Of a stretch of DNA of 64,000 nucleotides, positions 50,665-61,554 are shown piece after piece (positions within the stretch are counted from its first letter, which is position 1; every line of letters begins with the position of its first letter). Position numbers and translations under genes: made by a program. Source of the DNA: Sepioteuthis lessoniana (Eukaryota > Mollusca > Cephalopoda > Myopsida > Loliginidae); the NCBI GenBank assembly GCA_963585895.1, contig OY757939.1:32131649-32195648 (forward strand), given 5' to 3'. A model generated the notes under the pieces. It worked only from the letters and a program-made list of their open reading frames with translations. It was not told the DNA's origin and did no database searches.

Positions 50665-51438
50665 TTGGTTGGGTTTTATGGCATATCAATCCTTGTAGGC
50701 TATTTAATGCCAAATCTTGTTTATAAATATATATTTAATATATATGATTTCTAAACGAATAGTTTGTTGGGCAACATTTTAAACAAACTAAAGCTCATTT
50801 GTTGGCACACAGTTAAATGGTTTCAAGTATTGCTATGTAACACTAACAATTCAATTTAACACCAGTCATTTGTTTGCACACAGTTTAATATTTATACATA
50901 TGATTTGTAAGTGAGTAGTTTGTACGTAATCTTATTTTTAAATGAGTTAGACTAATTTGTTGGCACACAGTTAAATGGTTTCAAGTATTGCTATGTAACA
51001 CTAACAATTCAATTTAACACCAGTCATTTGTTTGCACACAGTTTAATATTTATACATATGATTTGTAAGTGAGTAGTTTGTACGTAATCTTATTTTTAAA
51101 TGAGTTAGACTAATTTGTTTGCATTCACTTAAATGGTTTCAAGTATTGCTACCAAGCACTAATAGTATTATTTGCACACAGTCAAATGGTTTCAGGTAGT
51201 GCTATGAAACATTAACAATTTAATTTAATATCAATCATTTGTCTGCACACAGTTGAATGGTTAAACAGTTCGATTTGATCCATAGATGGGACCTTTACAG
51301 ATACTACCACTCCGGGTTAGAGTGGATCAGGGAGTTACGGAAATGAATGGGTACTCCAAATTTCTCAGCACACCTGGATAGGAGCCTCACCATTAGATGC
51401 TGACCAGTGTTATATCCAGGAGACTCGTTGTGGGAAGG
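50665..51438 (-). mobile_element. Family A element with duplicated middle, head missing
   Basis: Tail GGTTGGGTTTTATGGCATAT at 50667. Two almost identical blocks of about 178 bp follow (TTGGCACACAGTTAAATGGT...TATTTTTAAATGAGTTAGAC, at about 50793 and 50971). Then the body to ATCCAGGAGACTCGTTG at 51430. The head is missing because another A copy begins there. Confidence 0.85.
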
Positions 51439-51827
51439 GTTGGTTGTTTGTTTGGTTGTTTTCTTTTACGGCATATCAACCCATTTCGAGCCATTTAACG
51501 CCGAATCAAATTTCAAATAATTCAGTTTAGCATAAGTACGTAGTTTCAATGTCAAAAACAGTTCTATTTCAAACAATTCAGTTTAGCATAAGTGCACAGT
51601 TTTGTTCTATTTGACCCATAGATTGGGCCCAACCAAGTGCTACCAATCCGGTCTTGAGAGGACCAGGGAGCGATGACAATGAAAGGAATCCTTCGCATTC
51701 CCCAAAGCTCCAGCGTTACTGAAGCCTCACCATAAGATTGTTAGGACACTCGTTGGGTGGGGGAGTCCTTGCCCTTCTGCAGAGGCGAAGTCGGTGTATT
51801 CTACAGCCTTAGCCGACGGGGTTAGGT
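51439..51827 (-). mobile_element. Family A element, compact
   Basis: Tail (GGTTGTTTTCTTTTACGGCA), two AT-rich units, body, and head (GAAGTCGGTGTATTCTACAG then CCTTAGCCGACGG). About 390 bp. It sits directly at the truncated 5-prime end of the previous copy. Confidence 0.85.
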
Positions 51828-51834
51828 GTTCTTG

Positions 51835-52560
51835 AGAATGATGTACAACTAAAACGCCAACAGAACATGAAGGATATTTTTGTTTCTTAACTTTCGAAGA
51901 AATAGATTTGTCAACTCATTAGCATGGGGTTGGTATACTTGAGATGACAAACAACAGACACAAATAGAAAATCACAGAAAATATTTGAGAGCAGATAGTT
52001 AGATAAATAAAAATTATATCTGCTATTTCTTTAATTGTGATAAAACTTGGAATTTTGCTTTTGTTTTCTCGGTTTTAATACTATTTAAGTTATAATATAT
52101 TGCAATTTACCCATGAAATAAGATAAAAGGAGAAAAAAAGGGAATTTACCAAAAATAAAAAGTGAATCGAGGAGCATTTAAAACGGAAAACTTGTCTCCG
52201 TACATTTTGTACTTATTCACTTCTTATTCTAGGTGTATTTATTTGATGGGGAGAGGGAATAGCAGCCTATCATCCGGATTGTAGATTAGTATTATAAAGA
52301 GTGGAAATCATGCCCCTCCCTTATTTCTGCTGAGCCTCATTCGCGGGATGTAATGACTCCTTTGAATCTTTGAGTTGGAGACTTCTGGGTTAGCCTCAAA
52401 TTCCATCATGCTACGTGACCATTTTCTTCTCTTAAATTCTGGTTGTCAAGCCAATTTATTCCTTTTTCTGCTCGATTATATTGGAAGCACATGAAACTCC
52501 AATTAACGGAGTTTCCGGGAATATGATTTTGATATTACACACCTAGACACATACACGCAC
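51835..52560. other. No gene seen
   Basis: AT-rich spacer. A segment near 52400-52500 resembles 40585-40700, pointing to an unclassified old repeat. Confidence 0.45.
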
Positions 52561-52566
52561 ATACTG

Positions 52567-52641
<75 letters not shown>
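52567..52641. repeat. (ATCT)n microsatellite
   Basis: About 18 tetranucleotide repeats. Confidence 0.97.
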
Positions 52642-52799
52642 GTATACTTAGGCAGCAAGTCGTTATCTAAACATGTTCGGTTAAAGACAGCGGGTTGTTT
52701 TCTTTTTAATATCTTCAACTGAAGCTGTTCGAGTCTCCTTGTTATTTTTTGTTATGTCTGGGTCAAGATGGTGAAGAAACTTACCTTTACTAGCCCAAG

Positions 52800-53051
52800 C
52801 ACTTTCGACTACTTCGCTGGTCATCCTCAGGGGTTGAGTTAGGTTGTTTGTTGCAGTGAGTTTTCTTATATTTATTTGAACGTTTTTTTTTTTTTTTTGA
52901 TAGATGGGGTTGGCTCATTCTGTTAGGGTGGGTGTTTAGTTATTGAACATGTTTGATATGTCAATACCTGTGTTGAATGCAATTTTATTTATTGTAGTTT
53001 TTAAACATTTTTTAACTATTGCTCCGAGGATTTATGAACGGTTTTTATGGT

Positions 53052-53105
<54 letters not shown>

Positions 53106-53223
53106 TATAAATGATTTTTGTATTGTTAATTAGGATCTTTTTTATATCCGGGGATTTGAGTTTGTTGGTGTCTTTGTTATGCTTTGTCATTAGATGCTGT
53201 TTTATGGCGCCTATGTCAAAGAG

Positions 53224-53226
<3 letters not shown>
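52800..53226 (-). pseudogene. Penelope-like element, C-terminal end and 3-prime flank
   Basis: The minus strand reads LFDIGAIKQHLMTKHNKDTN, then KLKSPDIKKILINNTKIIYT, is interrupted by a TA microsatellite (53058-53101), and continues with PFINPRSNS and KIAFNTGIDISNMFNN to a stop near 52938. This is the last part of a GIY-YIG-containing protein. The 3-prime flank then carries CTGAGGATGACC and GTCGAAAG, a ribozyme-like core described under findings. Confidence 0.6.

Positions 53227-53289
<63 letters not shown>
53227..53289. repeat. (TA)n microsatellite, target of the Tc1 element
   Basis: Over 60 bp of TA, directly at the left end of the Tc1 element, as expected for an element that inserts at TA. 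Confidence 0.95.
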
Positions 53290-53295
<6 letters not shown>

Positions 53296-54901
53296 CGGCA
53301 ATAAGTTAAGGAACGGAACAACAACAAATATTCAAATGAATTTTACTTGAAAATATTTGTATGTACGTTTCATATATACGTTCGTATATTTTCACAAAAT
53401 ATACTTGGAACATTTATGCATTTATTACATATAAAGTTTTCTAAATTTTCTTTTACAGTAAATTTATCGTCAACTGAAAAAACAAAAGTATACATTTTGC
53501 CCTGGTCAAAAGTTAAGGAACGCATCATAAATCCTTGTTAGATCAATATATAAACTAAAAAAAAAATTAATATTTAGTGAATTTTCCTTTCCATTGGATT
53601 ACCTCATTGCATTTTCTACCATATGGGCCAATTAACTTTTTACAAAAGATGGTAGTGATACTTTCCTATTCTTCTATCAGAAAACTCCATAAATCATCAA
53701 TATTTTGAGGATTTCAATTCTGAGCCTTCTCTCCTATGATTTTCCATACATTCTCTAGAGGCTTCATATCTGGGCTTCGTGGTGGCCACTTCATAACAGC
53801 TATTCCTTCCTCTTCAAGAAAACTTAACACGGTTTTAGCTTTGTGGTAAGGCGCGTTGTCTTGCATAAATATTGGAGTTTCAACTGTCTCTTTGCGTAAA
53901 TGAGGAAGAACATGCTGGCGAAGAAGTTCTTTATATACACTGGAATAAATATTACCATGAAAACGAACAATAGATCCTACTCCCGCTGAAGAAACCATCC
54001 CCACACACCATTACGTTTCCCCTCCAAATTTCACAGTTTTCTTAACGCATTGGGGAGATAAGCGTTCCCCATTTTTACGTCTTACAAACCTCTTATCATC
54101 AGATCCAAACAAGTTGAATTTAGATTAATCACTAAAATGAACCATATTCCATTGTTCCTTTGTCCACACGATATGCTCAGTCAGAATGAACCTTTTGATT
54201 TCTTTAAATTAAAGGTTTGCGACATGAAATCGGAGTCACTAATTTTTTACTTATTTTACCTACGAGAAACAGTTTTTCTAGAGATTGGCTTTCCTGTTTG
54301 CTCACAAAATGTGCAAGAAATAGACGTAGCTGTATCGAAACGATCTTTTAAAGATATTTTAACAATCATCTGATCTTCCCGTATGGTAGTCATAGGAGGC
54401 CTGCTAGTTCTCAGTTCTTGTTCAAGTGTCTTGTCAGCCTTAGATTTACTGATTACACGATAAACAACGCTTTTTGACCTTCGTACGATACCAGCTATTT
54501 CAGAATACGATTTGCCTTCTTCATGATTTGCAAAAATGATTTTTTTTTCTTCTCGCGTTAAAATATTATGTGCTTTCGCCTCCATCTTCCTTAAAAATAG
54601 TTCCAACGATGTATGATTGTTGACTATAAATCAAAATTAGCAATTAAGTTTAAAAATTACGTAAATTACTATAATTCAACAGCGTTCCTTAACTTTTGAC
54701 CATGGCAAATTGTATATATTTTTTTAATTCACTATTAATTTACTGTAAAAAAAATTAAGAAAATTTTATATATAATAAATACATATATGTTCCAAGTATA
54801 TTTTGGGAAAATTTTGTAAACGTCCATGCAAATTTTTTCAAGTAAAAATCATTTAAATATTTGTTGTTGTTGTTCTGTTCCTTAACTTATAGCCGCTACT
54901 G
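53290..54901 (-). mobile_element. Tc1-type DNA transposon, 1612 bp
   Basis: It is flanked by TA. Inverted ends of about 230 bp match over AGCGGC-ATAAGTTAAGGAAC, ACAACAAATATT-AAATGA and ATATACTTGGAACAT, and end with a second GGTCAAAAGTTAAGGAACGC motif about 220 bp inside each end (53510 and 54690). The right end has CAGT next to TA; the left reads TATT. This two-motif layout is the IR/DR type known from some Tc1 elements. Confidence 0.85.
53567..54606 (-). pseudogene. Tc1-type transposase, full span but disabled
   Basis: On the minus strand the N-terminal helix-turn-helix half (54606-54280) reads LTREEKKIIFANHEEGKSYS, EIAGIVRRSKSVVYRVI. After a frame change, WTKEQWNMVHFSD holds the first catalytic Asp, followed directly by TAA. 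IFMQDNAPYHKAK has the second Asp, and SPDMKPLENVW the final Glu, 34 residues later, so DD34E. Length (about 345 codons) is normal. At least one frameshift and several stops make it inactive. Confidence 0.85.
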
Positions 54902-54912
54902 TATATATACAT

Positions 54913-55236
54913 TCTGTCGGTTAGGGTTGTAGAATACACCGACTGTATTTCTGCAGTGGAGTAAGATCGCACGCCCCCAAATAGGCTACCTGTTGGCTGT
55001 GGATGGTGATACGTACTGCTTGAGGAAGTGATCTTGATGGTTGAGCAATCTGTGATCTGGAAACCAAAGTGGTCAAGTGACTCGCAACACTCCACTTTGG
55101 CTCTTACTGGATTAAAGAGGTAGTCAGAGAAGTCCGACCTGATCAATGACCTAGTTGTGTCAAGCCTATACGATTGTTCCGACTGAATTCTTCAAATTGC
55201 TCTTGTTGCAAACAATTACCCAACCTTATTTTATTT

Positions 55237-55240
<4 letters not shown>
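54913..55240 (+). mobile_element. Family B repeat
   Basis: Head GTCGGTTAGGGTTGTAGAAT then ACACCGACTG, body GCTACCTGTTGGCTGTGGAT, CAAAGTGGTCAAGTGACTCG, CGACCTGATCAATGACCTAG and GAATTCTTCAAATTGCTCTT. It lies only 12 bp from the Tc1 right end and runs into a CT microsatellite. Confidence 0.75.
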
Positions 55241-55301
<61 letters not shown>

Positions 55302-55305
55302 ACAT
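55241..55305. repeat. (CT)n(CA)n microsatellite
   Basis: A CT run of about 45 bp followed by CA and ATA repeats. Confidence 0.95.
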
Positions 55306-55309
55306 ATAT

Positions 55310-55685
55310 ATGTAAATATTTTGTGGTATGTGCAGAATCCTGTCTTGAATTCTTCACGTACCAGTTCAACGATATAAAATCCTCTGTTGAGACGTAGACG
55401 AAACAAAGGGACCCCTTTTTTAAAGAATTGTTTTAAGATAATCTAAATCGATTTAAAAATATCTTATACATTTCAAATATGAACACGCTTTTAAAAACTC
55501 TTTTCTGACATATATATATATATATTTTGGTAGTACGTGCGGCCCGTATATTACGTGACCGAAGCTGTTCAAGTAGTGATAGGTATCCCACTGAGGTTGG
55601 TAGTATCATGGTAGTTGGTGCGCTGACAGGTTGAGCATTGTTTCACTCCGTGAGTGATTGGAAAGTTTCACAGATGTACACATAA
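55310..55685. other. No gene seen; TA tract at 55510-55527
   Basis: Unassigned AT-rich spacer. Confidence 0.5.
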
Positions 55686-55689
55686 CGTA

Positions 55690-55932
55690 GTCTATGTTCG
55701 CCAATAGTCCGGGAGACCTGGGTTCAAACCCTGGTCGCGTCATACCAAAGACTTTAAAAATGGTACTGGATACCTCCTTGCTTAACACTCAGCAATATAA
55801 GGTACGTATCAAGGGTAAAATGGAGCAATCCAGGGAAAGGAGTAGCGCCTTCCCCTACACCTCGGTGTAGTAGCTATCGAAAAGGGAGCCTCTGGTTCCC
55901 ACTCGACAATGGTCGCCAACTTTACTTTTACG
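55690..55932 (+). mobile_element. Family T tRNA-derived SINE
   Basis: The A-box region is diverged. The B box GGTTCAAACCC and the T body are intact to GGTCGCCAACTTTACTTTTA. Confidence 0.85.
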
Positions 55933-55934
55933 CT

Positions 55935-56286
55935 TTATGAGTTTGAACTGGGCCAAAACGCCACCGAAGTAACTAAAACATTTGTTGTACGAAAGGTGAA
56001 AGTGCATTTAATCACATTCGTTCGGATTGACTAAGAATCTCGACGATCAGGTAAGATCAGACAGGCCTAAAGTCGTGGATTCCGAGGTCATGGCTCCAAG
56101 TCATAGAGATAAATCCAGTTCGTAGCACTCAGACAGTATCAGGCGAGCCCGGCATCTCACAGTCCAGTTTGATTCGACATCTTTACTATTACATAACAGA
56201 GAAGAAGAGAGAGACGATAACACTTACGTATCAAAATATAATCTCTCTTGTTTATCACGAAATTGCGGCGAAATTGGTTGTCTGTG

Positions 56287-56326
<40 letters not shown>

Positions 56327-56842
56327 TCGGAACTGGTAAGATTTACACAAGGTTGAGATACATCTTCAGAAAGCTTAAGTTCTTCGCTCTACCTCGACGA
56401 TGCTGGCGCAGAGTCGACTCAAAACATTTAATCATCTTCGTTCCTCCTTTGTCCTGGGATCATACTCGCTTTTTAGCGAGTATTGTACATTTAGACTTTT
56501 CCCTATTACGACTCGGGGCCGTCTGGCTCCTCTATGGGCCAACGTTCTGACAACGTGACGTCTAGTGTCACTCCTGTTTACGGGTGACTGCCCGGGGTTG
56601 AAAAATTCCTTCGTCATATATTTTTCGGATGCCTACGCACTATTCCGACGCAATTCACGAGGCATTTCCACTCTCTGTTGTTTACCTTAAGACACAGGTG
56701 AATACCTTATTTTGAAATCCACAAACTAACACGCTCTGTCAAAGGTCAACATGTAACATTTACGGCCTTGGCAAAAGTATCTGAAGCTGATAAAATATAC
56801 CTCATATTACCAATATATTGCAAAACCTTTGACTTGTTCAAG

Positions 56843-56875
<33 letters not shown>

Positions 56876-56990
56876 GTCTGTTAGCATAGCGTAGATACAG
56901 AATTAATAGCGGTTGGTGGCTGTCAATTTTTCGCCTACTCGATCAACAGACCAAGATATACATATACATTATATGCTATAAGAAGATTTT
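55935..56990. other. Unassigned block, moderate GC; GA tracts at 56300-56326 and 56857-56873
   Basis: The part at 55935-56640 is richer in GC than its surroundings and may be an old retroelement, but I recognise no protein. It contains a small perfect hairpin (TACTCGCTTTTTAGCGAGTA, 56462-56481). A TA/GA microsatellite lies at 56840-56873. Confidence 0.35.
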
Positions 56991-56997
56991 CTTAGTA

Positions 56998-57243
56998 AAA
57001 GATTAAACAGTTCTATTTGACCCATATATAGGACTCTATCAGGTACCACCAGTCCGGGTCGGAGTGGACCTGCGAATAATACCAATGAAGAGGTACTCCA
57101 CATTCCGCAAAGCTCCAGGGCAGGAGTCTTACCATAGATACTATTCAGGGTCATGTCATGAACATTTGTTGAGGGGATCTTACCCCTCTGTAGAGGTGCA
57201 GTCAACTTATTCTACAGCCCCCCCTCCTCAGCCGATAGGGCGG
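56998..57243 (-). mobile_element. Family A element, body and head only
   Basis: CAGTTCTATTTGACCCATAT, GGTACCACCAGTCCGGGTCG, CATTTGTTGAGGGGATCTTA, and the decayed head CAGTCAACTTATTCTACAGC...CCTCAGCCGATAGGG. AT-rich units and tail are missing. Confidence 0.8.
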
Positions 57244-57249
57244 GATATT

Positions 57250-57690
57250 TGGTATGTCGTGTTGCTTTAGCAAGAATATTAAGTATATCGATTTGTCACC
57301 AATTAAATTTGGTTTAATTGCCCCTGTGAATGCGAGCCGAAAGGGGTTAAAAAATTCAGCCGGTTGGTACCAAATGCCCCTAAGTGATCACAATAGCAGT
57401 AAACCGTCTGTATTTAACTCGCGTACGTTTGGGTACACTCCTATATGATGGTGAAATGCACATAAAATCAATTTAGCGATAAATTAAATATTGTTTATAT
57501 TATAAACATTAGAAAAGAAAGAATAAGTCATTTAGAATGTCTATATACAGAAATAAACATATAAATTACAACTAGGATTGCAATTGTTAACTACTTAAGA
57601 AAATATACGTTATCGTGTGTTAACGATTCACCATAACGATGATAAAGCACACATACCAAATACGAGTGGTATCACTCGGCCGAATTGCGA
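57250..57690. other. No gene seen
   Basis: AT-rich spacer before the hairpin; nothing recognised. Confidence 0.45.
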
Positions 57691-57695
57691 AAGAG

Positions 57696-57740
57696 GGCAG
57701 TTAGACCTTGTGTACTGTCAGTACGCATGGTCTAACTGCC
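57696..57740. other. Strong 45-nt hairpin
   Basis: GGCAGTTAGACC and GGTCTAACTGCC are perfect inverted arms of 12 bp. Inside them TGTGTAC and GTACGCA pair after one mismatch, with a TGTCA loop. In total about 19 of 20 positions pair, one of them as G-U. It could be a structured RNA or a remnant of a small inverted-repeat element. Confidence 0.6.
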
Positions 57741-57785
57741 TTATATAATGCATATAATATAACTGCCTTATATAATGCATGCATG
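57736..57785. repeat. Short direct repeat next to the hairpin
   Basis: AACTGCCTTATATAATGCAT occurs at 57733 and again at 57761, so the right arm end of the hairpin is partly duplicated. Confidence 0.7.
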
Positions 57786-57889
57786 GAACGACTTAGTTTC
57801 AGATATGATTGTTTATTGGATATTTAAGTGTGCAAAAATTGGTTTCTTTCTTTTTCAAATATTCTATTAGCTGGGTGAATTATCGAAAT

Positions 57890-59350
57890 ATCACACACAC
57901 ACACACACATGTATATATATAAGAAATGCATATAAGAAAAGTTTTTAATAAAAGGTTTTCGATGCTATGAAAGAGTAGGTATAAAGCCTAAGGTAATATT
58001 TCTATTACAGACACAAGGGGACAGTTACTCGTGAAACATGAAATTGAACTATAAAACCGGAAGTATTAATTTCTTTGTGAGAATGTCCGTAACTTAAGTT
58101 TTGGGATGGGATGAGCTGAGTTAATTTCTGGAGTAAAGTCTCTGTAATTGGAATAATTTTGGTCTGGTTAATTGGATAAAAGTAAAAGAACAACTCATAG
58201 TTAGTATCAATCATGTTAGGTACGTGTGTACATGGAAACCACTGGGCTCCGGAGATTGGCAATAACACGACCTTTACATTCCATCACTGAGTGTATGAAG
58301 TCTTTTCTTCGTCAGGTTTCTTTTACAAGAACGTATTTCTGTTGGGAGAGCTGCAGTTGTAAAGGTAGTATTTTAATTTTCAAAACTTTTGAATTGAATT
58401 TAAATTTTCTTATTCAAATTTTATTTTTATTTTTATTTTTTAAGATCAAAAATTAGATTTAAACTTTTTAAAATATTCGGTTATGCTCCTTTCTTTAAAA
58501 ATCACAATTCCCCTAGTTCTGAAAATTCTATGGATTTATATTCAACTGCAAGCAGTGAAAAATGATCTAACTAGCGTGGCAGTCTATGGGATCGTTAGAT
58601 CCATGTTGCAACAGTATTATTTCCGGTATTTTTCAAGCAAAGCATTTAATAGATAATAATGTAGAGTTTTGGAGAAAAATTTCAAGCAACCTAGCGAAAA
58701 ATTTGCTGAAAATCATTAAATGACTTAAAAAAATATTTAATTACTCATAATTTAATGTATCATTAATGTTCTGGCATGCGAAGGATGCAGAATATATTTT
58801 TTTAGCCTGCACGCCCGGTTGAAGTGACACACTGACCGTTAGGTAAAGGCGGTGTAGTTTACCTGGAAAAAACTAGATCTTTAACAAGGTCAAATTGCGT
58901 TTTTATTGAAAATCAAACTTGTTTTTAATCGTTTACAAGAAAATCATTTAAACACTCAGTCATCTGAAGATGAACAGATACTATACTCTAATCTCCACCC
59001 GAGGTCTTGAAGTTGATAGTCTCAGCCAAGTCCGGCACAAGGCTATATTCACGGAGCGACTCGTGTATATATGAGCAATCAATAAGCATCTAGAATAGGA
59101 TGAGAACGATTGTTATTCGAAAGCATATTTGGAATAGGGAAGGATCTACCAACCGAAAAGACAATGTGATTTTATAATTGCAGATGGAACATTATTTTTT
59201 ATTCCATACTTTTTTACGTCATCACATGATAATGTAGTTGAAATATAATAATATATACATGAAAAAATGAAAAACAAAACTGAGAGAGAAAAACCCAGTT
59301 GTGCCCCCAACAAAGTCTTCATCAGATTATAACTATGGAAACAAACATGG
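57890..59350. other. No gene seen; CA tract at 57893-57909
   Basis: AT-rich spacer with poly-T runs. The minus-strand frame at 58005-58268 (87 codons, NYELFFYFYPINQTKIIPIT) looks somewhat protein-like but has no recognised domain, start context or clear splice sites. I leave it unassigned. Confidence 0.4.
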
Positions 59351-59359
59351 TTTCAGAGG

Positions 59360-59428
59360 CTTAATGATTGACTGATTGATTATAATGGCATATCAACTCC
59401 TCTAGGGTTATTCTATGGGGACGGATGG

Positions 59429-59465
<37 letters not shown>

Positions 59466-60106
59466 GAAATCGATGCTGGCTGGGCGACGATGATGATGAT
59501 AATGAACGTTTACATTTAAATTTTTGTGTCGTTTTTTTAAGATTGATTGATTTTAACGGCATGTCAACCAATCTAGGGTTATTTTATTCCTAGTGGTTAC
59601 GGAATTATGTACATTGTATGTTTATATCTACATTTTTGTGTGGTTGTATTTTTTTAAGATTGATTGGTTAATTTTAACGGCATGTCAACCAATCTAGGGT
59701 TATTTTATTCCTAGTGGTTACGGAATTATGTACATTGTATGTTTATATCTACATTTTTGTGTGGTTGTTTTTTTAAGATTGATTGATTGATTTTAACGGC
59801 TTGTCAACCAATCTAGGGTTATTTTATACCGAGAGGTTAGGGAATTATGTACATTGTATATTTCTGTTTATATTTTAAGTAGTTGTTTCTTAAGATGTTA
59901 TTTTTTGCACGCAGATATGTGATATCAAGTATTTCTTTCTAATAATTTGAACATAGTTGCACAGTTTCAAGTATTCTTATAAAATACTAATGATTTATGT
60001 GAAATTATATTATTTCAAGAAATTATTTCTATTCAATAATAATAATTTGTTTATAAGATTTCAAGTGAACAACAATAACATTAATAATAATAAAAATGAT
60101 AATAAT
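59360..60106 (-). mobile_element. Family A element with tandem D-type tails, left part
   Basis: Four D-type units lie at 59360-59890 (GATTGATTTTAACGGCATGT, CAACCAATCTAGGGTTATTT, GGAATTATGTACATTGTATG). The first is interrupted by a GA microsatellite (59430-59461). A-type AT-rich units follow until an AAT-rich stretch at 60060-60106, where the LINE array starts. The body resumes after the array. Confidence 0.8.
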
Positions 60107-60405
60107 AATCAAGCAAAAATCGATAATACACAACAGAATAGTACATATAGGTTATATAATCACAAAGTCAAATCGATTAATCTCATAATAAGTGAATGTA
60201 CCAAACTAGCGCAAAAAGAATATAAGACTGGGTGGGGAAAATGATCCACTGGGAATTGTGCAAGAAGTTGAAATTTGACAATACTACCAAATGGTATATA
60301 CATAAACCAGAATCCGTCCTAGAGAATGAGACGCATAAAATTCTCATGGATTTTGCGATACAAATAGATTAACTAGTGATAATTAGTATTTAAAAAAAGA
60401 GAACT
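60107..60405 (+). pseudogene. LINE ORF, upstream part of the array
   Basis: Plus-strand frames give INLIISECTKLAQKEYKTGW, then MIHWELCKKLKFDNTTKWYI and HKPESVLENETHKILMDFAI. The Cys and His spacing before EYKT suggests a decayed zinc-knuckle-like region. It connects without a gap to the next unit, so this is the least truncated LINE copy here. Confidence 0.65.
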
Positions 60406-60735
60406 TGCCGTATAGTGGATTTTGCCGTCCCAGTAGATCACAGAGTGAAAATCAAAGAAAGCAAAAGGAGAACTAAGAAAGCTGTGGTATATGAGGATGA
60501 TGGTGATACCAATTATAATTGGCGCGCTTGGAGCGGTCCCCTACTGTTTGGAAAAGGGAATGGAAGAGATGGAAATCAGAGGACGAATGAAGACCATCCA
60601 GACTACAGTATTGTTGAGATCGACCAGAATTTTGAGAAGAGTCCTGGAGACTTGAGAAAATTTTGTGTCACTCACACTTCAATGAAATACCACCAGCAAA
60701 CGCTTGTGTGAAAAACTGACAAAGAGTAAATAATA
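60405..60735 (+). pseudogene. LINE 3-prime fragment, array unit 1
   Basis: RTCRIVDFAVPVDHRVKIKE opens the segment. After a frame change it reads VMVIPIIIGALGAVPYCLEK-like, then IRGRMKTIQTTVLLRSTRIL. It ends with AAAAACTGACAAAGAGTAAA and an AAT run. Frameshifts abolish the ORF. Confidence 0.7.
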
Positions 60736-60740
60736 ATAAT

Positions 60741-60773
<33 letters not shown>

Positions 60774-60775
60774 TA
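60729..60775. repeat. (AAT)n microsatellite
   Basis: Tail of LINE unit 1 and boundary of unit 2. Confidence 0.9.
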
Positions 60776-61035
60776 CCTCGACCTCGCTAGGGAATTAAAA
60801 AACTGTGGAACATGAAAGTAACGGTTATACCAATTGTAATTGGTACTCTTGGTACAGCCACCAAAGATTTGCTAAAAGGACAAGAGGGTCTGGAAATAAG
60901 AGGTCGAGTGGAGACCACCCAAACTACTGCATAATTGAGATCGGCCAGAATACTGAGGAGTCCGAGCGACTTGAGGAGACTTGTCACTCAAACTCCGGTG
61001 AAAGACCATCAGCTAACGCTGATGAGAAAAACACT
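60775..61035 (+). pseudogene. LINE 3-prime fragment, array unit 2
   Basis: It starts further in (CTCGACCTCGCTAGGGAATT), continues with ATGAAAGTAACGGTTATACC and GAGGTCGAGTGGAGACCACC, and ends AACGCTGATGAGAAAAACAC followed by an AAT run. Confidence 0.7.
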
Positions 61036-61037
61036 GA

Positions 61038-61082
<45 letters not shown>
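61036..61082. repeat. (AAT)n microsatellite
   Basis: Tail of LINE unit 2 and boundary of unit 3. It explains the poly-isoleucine and poly-leucine false ORFs. Confidence 0.9.
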
Positions 61083-61083
<1 letters not shown>

Positions 61084-61385
61084 GCGAAAAGAGAGATAAA
61101 TACCAAGAACTTGCTAGAGAACAGAAAAAACAATGGAGCAGGAAAGTGACGATGATACCAGTTGTAATTGGCACACTCGGTACGGTCACCAAAGGATTGG
61201 TACAGGGACTCGACGACTTGGAAATAAGAGGACGAGTGGAGACCATCCAAACTACAACATTGTTGAGATCGGCCAGAATATTGAGAAGAGTCCGGGAGAC
61301 TTGAGGAGACTTGTTGACACTCAAACGCTAATGAAAGACCATCAGCTAACACTGATGTGGGAAACTCTCAAGGAGTAAAATAATA
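61083..61385 (+). pseudogene. LINE 3-prime fragment, array unit 3
   Basis: It starts AGCGAAAAGAGAGATAAATA, then GGAAAGTGACGATGATACCA, GGACGAGTGGAGACCATCCA and CACTGATGTGGGAAACTCTC, ending AAGGAGTAAAATAATAAT. Different 5-prime end from the neighbouring units. Confidence 0.7.
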
Positions 61386-61554
61386 ATATATAAATACTAT
61401 GGAATATTGAATTGTGAAAAATGGTATAACCAACTACCAGAACCAATAACACAAACAAAAAAGCTACAATTCCCAGGGACTTTGCTCTTCAAACATATAT
61501 AAAAATAAAGAGCAATAGACCAGATAATAATAATAATTTTAAAAGTAAGTTTTA

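Noticed and set aside
53056-53301. ORF with long Tyr-Ile runs
   Set aside because: The runs are TA microsatellites. Only the middle part is real, as a Penelope-like remnant.
58005-58268. 87-codon minus-strand ORF as a gene
   Set aside because: Composition is plausible, but there is no homologue I recognise, no strong splice sites and no supporting codon bias.
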